Source: Achromobacter pestifer
GTDB lineage: Bacteria; Pseudomonadota; Gammaproteobacteria; Burkholderiales; Burkholderiaceae_B
Direction of reading: 5' to 3'
Assembly (NCBI RefSeq): GCF_902859625.1
Contig: NZ_CADIJX010000002.1
Coordinates: 124,001-188,000, forward strand
Length of the DNA stretch: 64,000 nucleotides
The position numbers and the translations under genes are program-made. Below the pieces are notes generated by a model. That model was not told the DNA's origin, made no database searches, and was given only the letters and a program-made list of their open reading frames with translations. This document shows, piece after piece, positions 42,070 to 51,250 of the stretch (position 1 is the stretch's first letter; every line of letters starts with the position of its first letter).

Positions 42070-42933
42070 ATGACTGCCATCTCCGCTGCCCCCGTGCCGG
42101 GCGCAGCGTTGCCCGCCTACACCGTGCAGGTGGACATCGTTTCCATTCAGTCCCAAGTCGTCTATGGCTATGTGGGCAACAACGCCGCCATGCCGATTTT
42201 CCGTCGCGCGGGTTTGCGCGCCATCGCGGTACCCACCGTCATTCTGAGCAATACGCCGCACTACCCGACGCTGCATGGCGGTGCCGTGCCGCTGGATTGG
42301 TTTGAAGGCCTGCTACGCGGGTTGGATGAACGCGGGGTGACCAAGGTGGCGCGGGCCGTCGTCTGCGGCTACCTGGGCCAGCCTGGCCAGGCGGATCTGC
42401 TGGCGCGCTGGCTGCCGGCGTTGCGCGCCGCCCGTCCGGACTTGCGCGTGCACATTGATCCGGTGATGGGCGATCGCAACGACGGTCTGTACGTGGACGC
42501 TGGCCTGGTGGCTCAATACCGCGATCTGCTGGTGCCGCTGGCCGACGGCATGACGCCGAACCACTTTGAACTGGAACTGCTGGTGGGCCGCCCGTTGACG
42601 TCCATTGATGACGTGGTGGCGGCGGCACGCGAGCTGATCGCACAGGGGCCGGATTGGATCGTCGTGACCAGCGCCGCGCCGATGGCCGCCGCGCCCGGCA
42701 CCTTGCAACTGGTCGTGGTGACGGGTGACAAGGCCAGCGTGGTGACCCACCCCGAGATCGCCATCCCACCCTCGGTGCATGGCACCGGCGACGTGTTCAT
42801 GGCCAGCGTGACGGCCCGGCTGCTGACGGGGCAAGACCTGCCTGAAGCCGTGCGCGAGGCCGCCGCCCAAGTGACGGCGACCCTGGAGCGCACGCGCGAA
42901 CTGGCCTGGGAAGAACTGGCGGTGGAAGACTAG
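42070..42933 (+). CDS. pdxY: pyridoxal kinase PdxY
   Basis: A 287-residue ribokinase-fold kinase that phosphorylates pyridoxal in the vitamin B6 salvage pathway. Seen: the substrate-binding start IQSQVVYGYVGNNAAMPIFR, the TVILSNTPHYP loop, DPVMGDRNDGLYV, and the anion-hole/catalytic motif HGTGDVFMASV. The ATG is preceded by AGGAG nine bases upstream. Length equals the family norm. It is convergent with cynS; a large inverted repeat spans the junction. No obvious link to the preceding toxin-antitoxin genes. Confidence 0.93.
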   Translation: MTAISAAPVPGAALPAYTVQVDIVSIQSQVVYGYVGNNAAMPIFRRAGLRAIAVPTVILSNTPHYPTLHGGAVPLDWFEGLLRGLDERGVTKVARAVVCGYLGQPGQADLLARWLPALRAARPDLRVHIDPVMGDRNDGLYVDAGLVAQYRDLLVPLADGMTPNHFELELLVGRPLTSIDDVVAAARELIAQGPDWIVVTSAAPMAAAPGTLQLVVVTGDKASVVTHPEIAIPPSVHGTGDVFMASVTARLLTGQDLPEAVREAAAQVTATLERTRELAWEELAVED

Positions 42934-42940
42934 GCGGGGC

Positions 42941-42983
42941 ACTGATCGGGCTGCCAGGCCCGCCCATGGCATGCCCGATCAGT
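42941..42983. terminator. bidirectional inverted repeat between pdxY and cynS
   Basis: An 11-base inverted repeat, ACTGATCGGGC (42941-42951) and its complement (42973-42983), separated by 21 bases, lies between the converging genes. The right arm covers the last codons and stop of cynS. It has no T tract on either strand but could fold in both transcripts and act as a shared terminator or 3' stabiliser. Confidence 0.5.
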
Positions 42984-43425
42984 ACGTCTTGTACGGCAGG
43001 AACTTTCCGCTCATCACGATCTGCACGCGGTCGCCCTTGGGGTCCGCTTCGCGCGACAAATCCATCTTGAAGTCGATGGCGCTCATGATGCCGTCACCGA
43101 ACTCTTCGTTGATCAGCGCTTTGAACGTGGTGCCGTAGACATTGATCAATTCATAGAAGCGGTAGATCAGCGGATCGGTGGGCACGGAGGTGGGCAGGGA
43201 CCCTTTGTAGGGCACGACTTGCAGCTGCACAACGGCGTCGTCGGGCAGATCCAGCACGCGCGCGGCGGCCTGTGCCTGCGCTTCAGTCAGCGTCATCTGG
43301 CCCAGCAGCGCGGCCGTGGTCCATTCCTTGCTTTGGCCAACCGCTTCCGCGATGGCGGTCCAGGTCAGTTTCTTTTCCAACTTGCGGGTAACGATCAGTT
43401 CGGTGACTTCAGCGCGGGACATCAT
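42979..43425 (-). CDS. cynS: cyanate hydratase (cyanase)
   Basis: A 148-residue cyanase, which converts cyanate and bicarbonate to ammonia and carbon dioxide. The N-terminal helix bundle (SRAEVTELIVTRKLEKKLTW) is followed by the strongly conserved C-terminal dimer core with catalytic Arg and Glu (IYRFYELINVYGTTFKALIN) and the Ser segment (GDGIMSAIDFKMD). The start is one of two adjacent ATG codons (43425 or 43422), with AGGAG about ten bases upstream. It stands alone; no cynT carbonic anhydrase or cynR regulator is next to it. Confidence 0.95.
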   Translation of the reverse strand: MMSRAEVTELIVTRKLEKKLTWTAIAEAVGQSKEWTTAALLGQMTLTEAQAQAAARVLDLPDDAVVQLQVVPYKGSLPTSVPTDPLIYRFYELINVYGTTFKALINEEFGDGIMSAIDFKMDLSREADPKGDRVQIVMSGKFLPYKTY

Positions 43426-43561
43426 GATGGAATTCACTCCTCGTTGGCGATATCGTTGCGGGGACAGCACGTAGGATGGGTGAAGCGCGGCACTATCGTC
43501 CCAAGCAATCCATAACCAAGCGCGCGCAACCCATCATGCCGCCAAGTCACCCACGCGCCCC

Positions 43562-44854
43562 CTACGGCACCAGCGACAACCCCACGCGGAACTGTGATTC
43601 ATTGCGCTGGTTATATCCCAGCAGCGTTTCCCCATACCCATTGAAGTACTGCAAGTGCAAATACCCGTTCATGTTCAGCCACGTGCGCTGCAAGGGCCAC
43701 GCGAAGTCCAGCTGAGTCGTGCGGCGCTTTTGGTCGCCCTGGCGGTACATGGCCGAGACGACCGCGCCGTTGTCCTGGGCCCAGCGCAATTGCCAGTCGA
43801 CGTGGCCAGCGTAGTCGGCGTAGTCGCGGTTTTCGTCAGCGACGCCGAAGTAGGCCTTGACCTTGGGGGCGAAGGTCAACGTGCTGCCGCTGTCCAGACG
43901 GTAGTGAAAGCGCGGCTCGATGTAGCCGTCGTTCACCGACCGGGAATCTTCGCCGTCCTTGCCGTTGGAATTGTGTTCGACGCCCGTGTTCATGCCAAAG
44001 CGCCAGTTCTGGTTGGCGGACTGCCAGATACTGTCCGATAGCCAGAAGGCGCTGGGGTTGAAGGTGGTGTCGATGAAGGGCATGGAGTCGCCCTGCAAGT
44101 CCCACAACGAAGTTTGGGTGTAGGCCAGGTAGAAGTTCTCGCCCCAGGTTGCCGGGCGGCCGCCGCTGGGGCTGAAGAGCCGGTACTTGGCGCTGATCTG
44201 GAAGCGGGCGGTGGTTTGGCCGCGAGTGCCAATGTCGAAGTACACGGGCTTGTACTCCGAGATCGAACTGCGGAAGCGGTCGAACGCCGTTTGCTGGGCC
44301 ACCGTGGGCACGACGGCCGAATCGGGCGAGGGGCCGCCTTCGGGCGATGCGCCGACGGCGGTGACGGCGGCCACGGGCACGGGTTCGCCGCTGCGTGCGT
44401 CCACCACGGGGCCTTGGGCGGGCGTGCTGGCCAGCGTGCCGCTGTCACGGCCGGTGGCGTCCAGCGCCATCATCGAAGGTTGCCCTTCGATGGATACGGC
44501 TTGCAGGCCGCGCGCCGTGCTGGGCACGACGGCAGTCCACGCCATGCGCGCGAAGTTGTTGACGGGCACGCTGTAGCTGGCCCGGTCGCCGACCAGCTTG
44601 GCCAGGCTACGCACGATCTGGCCGTCCTGGCTGCGCCATTGCAGCACCAGTTCGGGCGGCGCTTGCCAGTTGGCGCGCGCGCTGTCTTCGTTGAAATACA
44701 CCGCTTCGATCGTGACCGTTTCGCCGGGGGCGGCGGACGGGCGGTCCAGGCGATACGACACGCCTGCGGCGGCGGAGCCGGCTGCACCCAGGGCAATCAC
44801 GGCCACAAGGGCGCGCATGGCGAAAAGGGACGGTGTGTGACGGTGTAGGGGCAT
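43562..44854 (-). CDS. pldA: outer-membrane phospholipase A (PldA)
   Basis: About 430 residues: a signal peptide (MRALVAVIALGAAGSAAAG), an N-terminal domain of about 190 residues not found in E. coli PldA, then the 12-strand OMPLA barrel. The active-site region is clear: GVEHNSNGKDG, with the catalytic His and Ser two residues apart, and SRSVNDGYIEPRF supplying the Asn and calcium-site region. It hydrolyses phospholipids in the outer leaflet when the membrane is disturbed. ATG 44854 is used; an in-frame TTG at 44884 and ATG 44818 are alternatives and none has a strong Shine-Dalgarno. Single gene, same strand as cynS. Confidence 0.9.
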   Translation of the reverse strand: MPLHRHTPSLFAMRALVAVIALGAAGSAAAGVSYRLDRPSAAPGETVTIEAVYFNEDSARANWQAPPELVLQWRSQDGQIVRSLAKLVGDRASYSVPVNNFARMAWTAVVPSTARGLQAVSIEGQPSMMALDATGRDSGTLASTPAQGPVVDARSGEPVPVAAVTAVGASPEGGPSPDSAVVPTVAQQTAFDRFRSSISEYKPVYFDIGTRGQTTARFQISAKYRLFSPSGGRPATWGENFYLAYTQTSLWDLQGDSMPFIDTTFNPSAFWLSDSIWQSANQNWRFGMNTGVEHNSNGKDGEDSRSVNDGYIEPRFHYRLDSGSTLTFAPKVKAYFGVADENRDYADYAGHVDWQLRWAQDNGAVVSAMYRQGDQKRRTTQLDFAWPLQRTWLNMNGYLHLQYFNGYGETLLGYNQRNESQFRVGLSLVP

Positions 44855-45008
44855 GGCGCGCGATGTTTTTTTGTGACGAGGCAATGTAGCATCGCGCGCC
44901 GAAACTGTTTGTAAGGCAGGCTTATCGGATGTAGGACGTGTAATAAATAGGTGTTACTCAGGATGTCGGAACGGCGCGGCGTTGCCTGTTGCGCAGCGTT
45001 CTTGCGAC

Positions 45009-45044
45009 AAGGCCCCGCGCATTGTCGACAATGCGCGGGGCCTT
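45009..45044 (-). terminator. perfect 36-base palindrome downstream of the aldehyde dehydrogenase gene
   Basis: An uninterrupted perfect palindrome: AAGGCCCCGCGCATTGTC followed by its exact complement. It lies 54 bases beyond the stop of the aldehyde dehydrogenase gene and upstream of pldA. As RNA it forms a very stable hairpin on either strand. On the minus strand it is followed by TTGTCGC, not a long T run. It is most likely a terminator or 3'-end structure; a protein-binding palindrome is the alternative. Confidence 0.6.
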
Positions 45045-45098
45045 GGAGGCCTGCGTGCCCGACCGGGCTGGCGCGGGCTTGGGTACGGGCTTAGGTGC

Positions 45099-46601
45099 TT
45101 ACTCGCCGAACTTGATGCCTTGCGCCAGCGGCAGGTTGCGCGAGTAATTGATGGTGTTGGTCGCGCGGCGCATGTAATTGCGCCAGGCGTCCGAACCCGA
45201 CTCGCGGCCGCCGCCGGTTTCCTTTTCGCCACCGAAGGCGCCGCCGATTTCCGCGCCCGAGGTGCCGATGTTGACGTTGGCGATGCCGCAGTCCGAACCC
45301 GAGGCCGACAGGAAGGTCTCGGCTTCACGCAGATCATTGGTGAAGATGGCTGATGACAGGCCTTGCGGCACGCCATTTTGCAGGGCAAGTGCGTCGCCGA
45401 ACTCCTTGTAGCGCATCACGTACAGGATGGGCGCGAAGGTTTCATGGCAGACCACGTCGGTCTGGCCGGGCATTTCGGCAATCGCCGGGCGCACGTACCA
45501 GGCGTTGGGGTAGTCATCGGCCAGGACCCGTTCGCCGCCCGTGACCTTGCCGCCTTGTTCGCGCGCGGCTTTCAGGGCCTCTTGCATGGCGTCGAAGGAC
45601 ACGCGGTCAATCAGCGGGCCGACGAGGTTGCCGCTGTCCAGCGGGTTGCCGATCGGCGCGCTGGCGTAGGCCTTGTGCAGGCGCTGGACCAGCGCGTCCG
45701 CCACGCTTTCGTGCACGATCAGGCGGCGCGTGGTGGTGCAGCGCTGGCCGGCCGTGCCGATGGCGCCGAACACGATGCCGCGCGCGGCCATGTCCAGGTC
45801 GGCGGTGGGGCCGACGATGATGGCGTTGTTGCCGCCCAGTTCCAGCAGCACGCGACCAAAGCGTTGCGCCACGCGCGGGCCGACCTGGCGGCCCATGCGG
45901 GTCGAACCCGTGGCCGACACCAGCGCCACTGCATGCGAATCCACCAATGCTTCGCCGACTTCACGGCCGCCGATCAGCACTTCGGACAGGCCGGCAGGCG
46001 CGTCGCCGAAACGTTGCACGGCCTGAGCGAACAGGGCTTGGCAGGCCAACGCCGTCAACGGGGTTTTCTCGGACGGCTTCCACACCACGGCGTTGCCGCA
46101 GACGATCGCCAGCGCCGCATTCCACGACCACACGGCCACGGGGAAGTTGAAGGCGCTGATGATGCCGATGACGCCCAGCGGGTGCCAGGTTTCCATCATG
46201 CGGTGGCCGGGGCGTTCGGAAGCGATGGTCAGACCGTACAACTGGCGCGACAGGCCGACGGCGAAGTCGCAGATGTCGATCATTTCCTGCACTTCGCCTT
46301 CGCCTTCCGCCACGATCTTGCCGGCTTCAAGGCTGACCAGACGGCCGAGCGCGGTCTTGTTCTCGCGCAGCGTCTCGCCCAGCAGACGGATCAGCTCCCC
46401 CCGGCGCGGGGCCGGCACATCGCGCCAGGCCAGGCTGGCCTGGCGGGCGCGGGTGATGGCCGAATGGGCCTGCGCCACCGTGTGTTCATGCACCTGGGCC
46501 AGTTCAGCGCCGTCGATCGGGCTGCGTGCGGTCAACGTGCCGCCGGTAAGCGTGTCGGGGTTCAGGCCGAGCGCGCGCAGGATGTCTTGGGGGGTGTCCA
46601 T
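45099..46601 (-). CDS. amaB: L-piperidine-6-carboxylate (2-aminoadipate semialdehyde) dehydrogenase
   Basis: A 500-residue aldehyde dehydrogenase of the ALDH7 (antiquitin/AmaB) type. It oxidises 2-aminoadipate semialdehyde, which equilibrates with piperidine-6-carboxylate, to 2-aminoadipate in lysine breakdown. Seen: the cofactor region NFPVAVWSWNAALAIVCGNA, the catalytic Glu in LLELGGNNAIIVG and the catalytic Cys in GTAGQRCTTTRRL. The NIGTSGAEIGGAFGGEKETG segment and the GRESGSDAWRNYMRR end are typical of ALDH7. It is divergent from an amino-acid ABC transporter and an FAD amine oxidase, which fits an L-lysine/L-pipecolate route. Confidence 0.9.
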   Translation of the reverse strand: MDTPQDILRALGLNPDTLTGGTLTARSPIDGAELAQVHEHTVAQAHSAITRARQASLAWRDVPAPRRGELIRLLGETLRENKTALGRLVSLEAGKIVAEGEGEVQEMIDICDFAVGLSRQLYGLTIASERPGHRMMETWHPLGVIGIISAFNFPVAVWSWNAALAIVCGNAVVWKPSEKTPLTALACQALFAQAVQRFGDAPAGLSEVLIGGREVGEALVDSHAVALVSATGSTRMGRQVGPRVAQRFGRVLLELGGNNAIIVGPTADLDMAARGIVFGAIGTAGQRCTTTRRLIVHESVADALVQRLHKAYASAPIGNPLDSGNLVGPLIDRVSFDAMQEALKAAREQGGKVTGGERVLADDYPNAWYVRPAIAEMPGQTDVVCHETFAPILYVMRYKEFGDALALQNGVPQGLSSAIFTNDLREAETFLSASGSDCGIANVNIGTSGAEIGGAFGGEKETGGGRESGSDAWRNYMRRATNTINYSRNLPLAQGIKFGE

Positions 46602-46794
46602 GCCGGTTCCTTGGATTGCCAGCGAAGCCGTGTCTTCGCTTAAGGGTTATGCCTAAGTGGCGATTCTGGAAAAAAATTTACTATACGAAACTCCAGCGTG
46701 AATTGCGAAACTTTTTTTCTAAACCGGCTTAAGCTCCGCTTCCTTTCCCGAAGCGCCCCTGGCCGGCACGGAAAACCTCTTTCGGGGTGCATCA
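46602..46794. promoter_or_regulatory. divergent promoter region with direct repeats
   Basis: The 193 bases between the divergent dehydrogenase and ABC-transporter genes contain the A/T-rich segment 46665-46730. Two copies of CGAAACT (46686-46692 and 46706-46712) lie 20 bases apart, about two helical turns, next to a possible -10 (CTATAC, 46681-46686). This is a plausible operator for a regulator such as the damaged XRE-cupin protein at 51251. No exact promoter is certain. Confidence 0.35.
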
Positions 46795-47544
<750 letters not shown>

Positions 47545-47734
47545 TCCAAGCAGTAGTAGGTATCAGAAGCACCACGCAGCACCATGCACCACCACGCAGC
47601 AACAGGAAGGGCGTTCGCGCGTGCGCGGCGCCAGGCGGTAAGGAGGCCGGTCCCGCTAATCCGGGCGCTGCCGGCCATGACGCAACACGATGCCCGGAAT
47701 GAAAAGGTTTCATCCACCTCTAGGGGATATTGAA

Positions 47735-48526
47735 ATGCTGAAAATCAAACAATGGCTAGGCGTGGCGGGCGTTGCCCTGGCGGCCGCCACCGTGGCGTTG
47801 CCCGCGCAAGCCGACGAATTGGGCGACATCATCAAGCGCGGGGAATTGCGCGTGGCGGTGCAGACTTCCGGCCCGCTGATGAGCTTCATGGACAAGACCG
47901 GCAATCGCACCGGCCTGGCCGTGGAAGTGGCCAAACGCATGGCCGACGACCTGGGCGTGAAGCTGGTCTTGCAGGACTATGAATGGAAGGGTTTGCTGCC
48001 GGCGCTGCTGTCGGGCAAGGCGGACATGGTGGCCGCCGACATGACACCCACGCCGCAACGCGCGGCGCAGGTCCTGTTCTCGGCCCCGATGTTCTACGCC
48101 GAAACCGTGGCGGTCGTGCCCAAGGATTCGCCGTACAAGTCGTACGAAGAACTGGACAAGGCAGGTGTCAACGTCGGCGTGCTTGGCGCCAGCACCTACG
48201 CGGAAGTGGGCAAGAAGATGTTGCCCAAGGCCACGATGAAAGAGTTCTCGGGCGGTAGCGCCCCGGTTGGGCAGGCGCTGTCCAGCGGCCGTCTGGACGC
48301 CGGCATCATGTCCATGTCCACCGCCAACCAGTTCCTGGTGGACTTCGGCAACCTGCGCGTGTTGGACGGTGTGATGGTGCGCGAGCCGCTGGCGTTTGCC
48401 GTCGGCCCCAACGCCTTCCGCCTGAAGTTCTGGCTGGATAACTGGCAGACCCTGAAGACGGCCGACAACACGCTGCCCGAACAGGTGAAGTACTGGTATT
48501 CCACCGATTGGAAGAAAGACCACTAA
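47735..48526 (+). CDS. amino-acid ABC transporter periplasmic receptor
   Basis: A 263-residue SBP_bac_3-type receptor. The ATG at 47735 has AGGGGA upstream and begins the signal peptide (KQWLGVAGVALAAATVALPA, cut before DELGD). The ligand-binding motifs are GELRVAVQTSGPLMSFMDKT, GLAVEVAKRMADDLG, LLSGKADMVAADMT and TPTPQRAAQVLFSAP. A 190-base gap separates it from the ATPase gene; the two permeases follow within 18 bases. Confidence 0.92.
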   Translation: MLKIKQWLGVAGVALAAATVALPAQADELGDIIKRGELRVAVQTSGPLMSFMDKTGNRTGLAVEVAKRMADDLGVKLVLQDYEWKGLLPALLSGKADMVAADMTPTPQRAAQVLFSAPMFYAETVAVVPKDSPYKSYEELDKAGVNVGVLGASTYAEVGKKMLPKATMKEFSGGSAPVGQALSSGRLDAGIMSMSTANQFLVDFGNLRVLDGVMVREPLAFAVGPNAFRLKFWLDNWQTLKTADNTLPEQVKYWYSTDWKKDH

Positions 48527-48544
48527 GCGAAGACGGGACCGCCC

Positions 48545-49237
48545 ATGGACTGGCTGATCGATTACTACAACTGGCGCATCGTCAGCCAGTACACGGGCCA
48601 ATTCGCCACCGGCCTGGCCAACACGCTGATCGCGGCGGGCGCAAGCCTGGTGCTGTCCGTGCTGGCCGGCGTGCCGCTGGCCTTGCTGCACATGTCGCGC
48701 CGCGCCGCCGTCTGGCGTCCCGTGGCCGGCTACGTGCAATTCATCCGCTCCACACCGTTGCTGGTGCAGATCTATCTGGTCTATTACGCGGTGCCCATGC
48801 TGATTCCGGGCGCCAAAGGCTGGAGCGAGATGGTGCTGGGCATTCTTGCCATGACCCTGCACCACGCCGCCTACATGAGCGAGATCATCCGCGTGGGCAT
48901 TGAATCCGTGCCGCGCGGCCAGATCGAAGGCGCCAAGGCTTGCGGCATGAACTATCAGCAGCGCTTGCGCTACGTCGTGCTGCCACAGGCTTTCGTCAAC
49001 ACGCTGCCGCCCTTGCTGGGGCAAACCGCCGTGCTGATCAAGGACACCTCGCTGCTATCGCTGATCACCGTGTTTGAACTGGTCGCTGCCGGCGTGCAGA
49101 TGAATAGCGACCGCATCGTGCCCAACGAAAGCTTCCTGACCATCGCCGCGGGTTATCTGCTGATCTACGGCGTCATGCTGTTGTTGTCCCGAGGCGTCAG
49201 CCTTTGGCTGGCGGGTCCCGCCTGGAACGCGAGGTAA
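48545..49237 (+). CDS. amino-acid ABC transporter permease (first)
   Basis: A 230-residue membrane permease of the HisM/GlnP type: about five membrane helices, the early segment FATGLANTLIAAGASLVLSV, FIRSTPLLVQIYLVYYAVPM, and the cytoplasmic EAA loop (VPRGQIEGAKACGMNYQQRL) that docks onto the ATPase. The stop is two bases before the second permease start. Both permeases would form the heterodimeric membrane channel. Confidence 0.93.
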   Translation: MDWLIDYYNWRIVSQYTGQFATGLANTLIAAGASLVLSVLAGVPLALLHMSRRAAVWRPVAGYVQFIRSTPLLVQIYLVYYAVPMLIPGAKGWSEMVLGILAMTLHHAAYMSEIIRVGIESVPRGQIEGAKACGMNYQQRLRYVVLPQAFVNTLPPLLGQTAVLIKDTSLLSLITVFELVAAGVQMNSDRIVPNESFLTIAAGYLLIYGVMLLLSRGVSLWLAGPAWNAR

Positions 49238-49239
49238 GC

Positions 49240-49929
49240 ATGCTGGATTCCTATCTTTCCACCGCCGGCGTCGTGCTGCCCTTCTTGTTGAAGGGCTTCT
49301 GGGAAACGCTGAAGATCTCGTTTGTGGCCATCATCGCCGGATCGCTGCTGGGTTTCGTGATCGGCGTGATCCGCAGCTACCGCATTCGCGGCATCCATCA
49401 ATTGCTGGGCCTGTACATCCACGTCCTGCGCGGCACGCCGTTCCTGGTGCAGCTCTACATCTTCTACTTCGTGCTGCCCAGTTCCGGCATTGAATGGCTG
49501 CATTGGGACTCCGGCACGGCGGCCTTCGTGTCGCTGTCCGTCTATACGTCCTGCTATGTCGCTGAAATCGTCATGGGCGCCATTCAGTCCGTGCCCCGCG
49601 GCCAGACCGAAGGGGCCATGACGCTGGGCCTGCGCCCCCTGCAAATCCTGCGGTTGGTCATCCTGCCGCAGGCCATGCGCTTGATCGTGCAGCCCATGAG
49701 CGGCGTCTACGTCATGCTGATCAAAAGCACGGCCATTCTGTCGGTGGTCGGCATCACGGAACTGACCCGGCAAGGTGAAGTGTTCATCATCACGTTCCCG
49801 GCCAAGTCCCTGTTCATCTACGGCATGATCGCCGTCATCTATTTCCTTTACTGCTACCCGCTATTGCGTCTGGCCAATTGGCTGGAAAAGCGCCTGACGG
49901 GCGGCTTGCAGGGCGCAAGCCTGCACTGA
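49240..49929 (+). CDS. amino-acid ABC transporter permease (second)
   Basis: A 229-residue HisM-type permease. The ATG at 49240 follows GAGG and lies two bases after the first permease stop, indicating coupling; a longer in-frame start at 49204 would overlap that gene. It shows LKGFWETLKISFVAIIAGSL, HVLRGTPFLVQLYIFYF and the EAA-type loop VPRGQTEGAMTLGLRPLQIL. It ends 16 bases before the FAD oxidase gene. Confidence 0.92.
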   Translation: MLDSYLSTAGVVLPFLLKGFWETLKISFVAIIAGSLLGFVIGVIRSYRIRGIHQLLGLYIHVLRGTPFLVQLYIFYFVLPSSGIEWLHWDSGTAAFVSLSVYTSCYVAEIVMGAIQSVPRGQTEGAMTLGLRPLQILRLVILPQAMRLIVQPMSGVYVMLIKSTAILSVVGITELTRQGEVFIITFPAKSLFIYGMIAVIYFLYCYPLLRLANWLEKRLTGGLQGASLH

Positions 49930-49945
49930 CACGGACCCCATCGGC

Positions 49946-51238
49946 ATGGCCTCCGAGTACATCGATACCTATTACAAGCGCACGCTGTCTGACAGCGAGA
50001 CCTACTATCCGCCGCTGGCGGGTGTGTCCAGCACCGACGTTTGCGTGATCGGTGGAGGGCTGGCGGGTTTGTCCACCGCCCTGGAATTGGCCCGCCGTGG
50101 GCGCAACGTCACCTTGCTTGAAGGCAGGCGCATCGCATGGGGGGCGTCCGGCCGCAACGGCGGCTCGGTCTCGCCCGCGTTCTCGGCCGGCGCAGACGCC
50201 ATCAGGAAGCACGTGGACGAAGACCACTATCGGCAGTTGTACCGGCTGTCGATGGAAGGCGTGGAAATCATCCGCGACAACATCCGCAGCCTGGCCATCA
50301 CCGACGCGCACCAGGTGGACGGCCGGCTGCGCGTGGTGCGTTACGAAGCCACGGACTCCTTGAACCAGTGGTGCGATGCCCAGCGCCGCGATTTTGGCCG
50401 CGACGTGCGTTTCCTGACCCGCAGCCAAGTGCGTGAACGCCTGGTCTCCGACGTCTACCACCAAGGCGTCGAGGACCCCAGCTCGTTCCATTTCCATCCG
50501 CTGAACTACGCCCGCGCGCTGGCCCGGGAGTGTGTACGCCTGGGCGTACGCATCCACGAAGATTCGCCCGTCACCGGTGTCACGCTGACAGGCGCGGTCA
50601 AGCACCTGAAAACAGAGCGAGGCCAGATCGACGCCCGTACCGTCGTGCTGGCAACCGGCGGCTACACGGGCAATGTCGTGCCGGCGTTGCGCCGGGCGAT
50701 GTTGCCGATCGCCACCTACATCATGCTGACCGAGCCGCTGGGCGACCGCGTGCGGGAGGCCATCCGCAGCACGGCGGCCATCGGCGACGACCGCCGCGCT
50801 GGCAACTATTACCGGGTACTGGATGGCGGCCGCATCGGCTGGGGCAGTAGAATCACCACCCGTGTCGACGACCCTCCCGATCTGGCCGAGTCCTTGCGCC
50901 GCGAATTGCTGTCCGTTTACCCCCAATTGCAGGGGCTGCGCGTCGAGACCGCTTGGTCGGGGCGCATGGCCTACGCGCGCCACCTGATGCCACAGATCGG
51001 CCAGTTGGCGCCGGACGTCTGGTATTGCACGGCGTTCGGCGGGCACGGCATGAATACCACGTCGATCGGCGGGCGCGTCGTGGCCGAGGGGATCACGGGC
51101 GACACCCAGCGCTATAAATTGTTCGAGCCATTCGGGCTGGCTTGGAACGGCGGCGGCCTGGGCACGGCGGCGGTTCAACTGACTTATTGGTCTTACCAGG
51201 CGCGCGACTGGTGGCGAGAGCGCTCCACGCGGGCATGA
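49946..51238 (+). CDS. FAD-dependent amine/amino-acid oxidase (AmaA/PuuB-like)
   Basis: A 430-residue D-amino-acid-oxidase-fold flavoprotein. The dinucleotide motif is at about 31-58 (VCVIGGGLAGLSTALELARR). ASGRNGGSVSP, a feature of the gamma-glutamylputrescine-oxidase/L-pipecolate-oxidase branch, and the C-terminal GGHGMNTTSIGGRVVAE are present. It is encoded with an amino-acid ABC transporter and opposite an AmaB-type dehydrogenase. That makes L-pipecolate oxidase the leading hypothesis, since pipecolate oxidation yields the piperidine-6-carboxylate used by AmaB. The PuuB-type reaction on a polyamine derivative is the alternative. Confidence 0.85.
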   Translation: MASEYIDTYYKRTLSDSETYYPPLAGVSSTDVCVIGGGLAGLSTALELARRGRNVTLLEGRRIAWGASGRNGGSVSPAFSAGADAIRKHVDEDHYRQLYRLSMEGVEIIRDNIRSLAITDAHQVDGRLRVVRYEATDSLNQWCDAQRRDFGRDVRFLTRSQVRERLVSDVYHQGVEDPSSFHFHPLNYARALARECVRLGVRIHEDSPVTGVTLTGAVKHLKTERGQIDARTVVLATGGYTGNVVPALRRAMLPIATYIMLTEPLGDRVREAIRSTAAIGDDRRAGNYYRVLDGGRIGWGSRITTRVDDPPDLAESLRRELLSVYPQLQGLRVETAWSGRMAYARHLMPQIGQLAPDVWYCTAFGGHGMNTTSIGGRVVAEGITGDTQRYKLFEPFGLAWNGGGLGTAAVQLTYWSYQARDWWRERSTRA

Positions 51239-51250
51239 CAAGGTACACAG

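Noticed and set aside
45363..46643. Plus-strand frame opposite the amaB-type dehydrogenase
   Set aside because: The dehydrogenase is unmistakable; the frame is its antisense shadow.
47571..47601. Direct repeat ACCACGCAGCA (two copies 20 bases apart) between the ABC ATPase and receptor genes
   Set aside because: Only two short copies in a low-complexity stretch; no array structure or adjacent feature gives it meaning.
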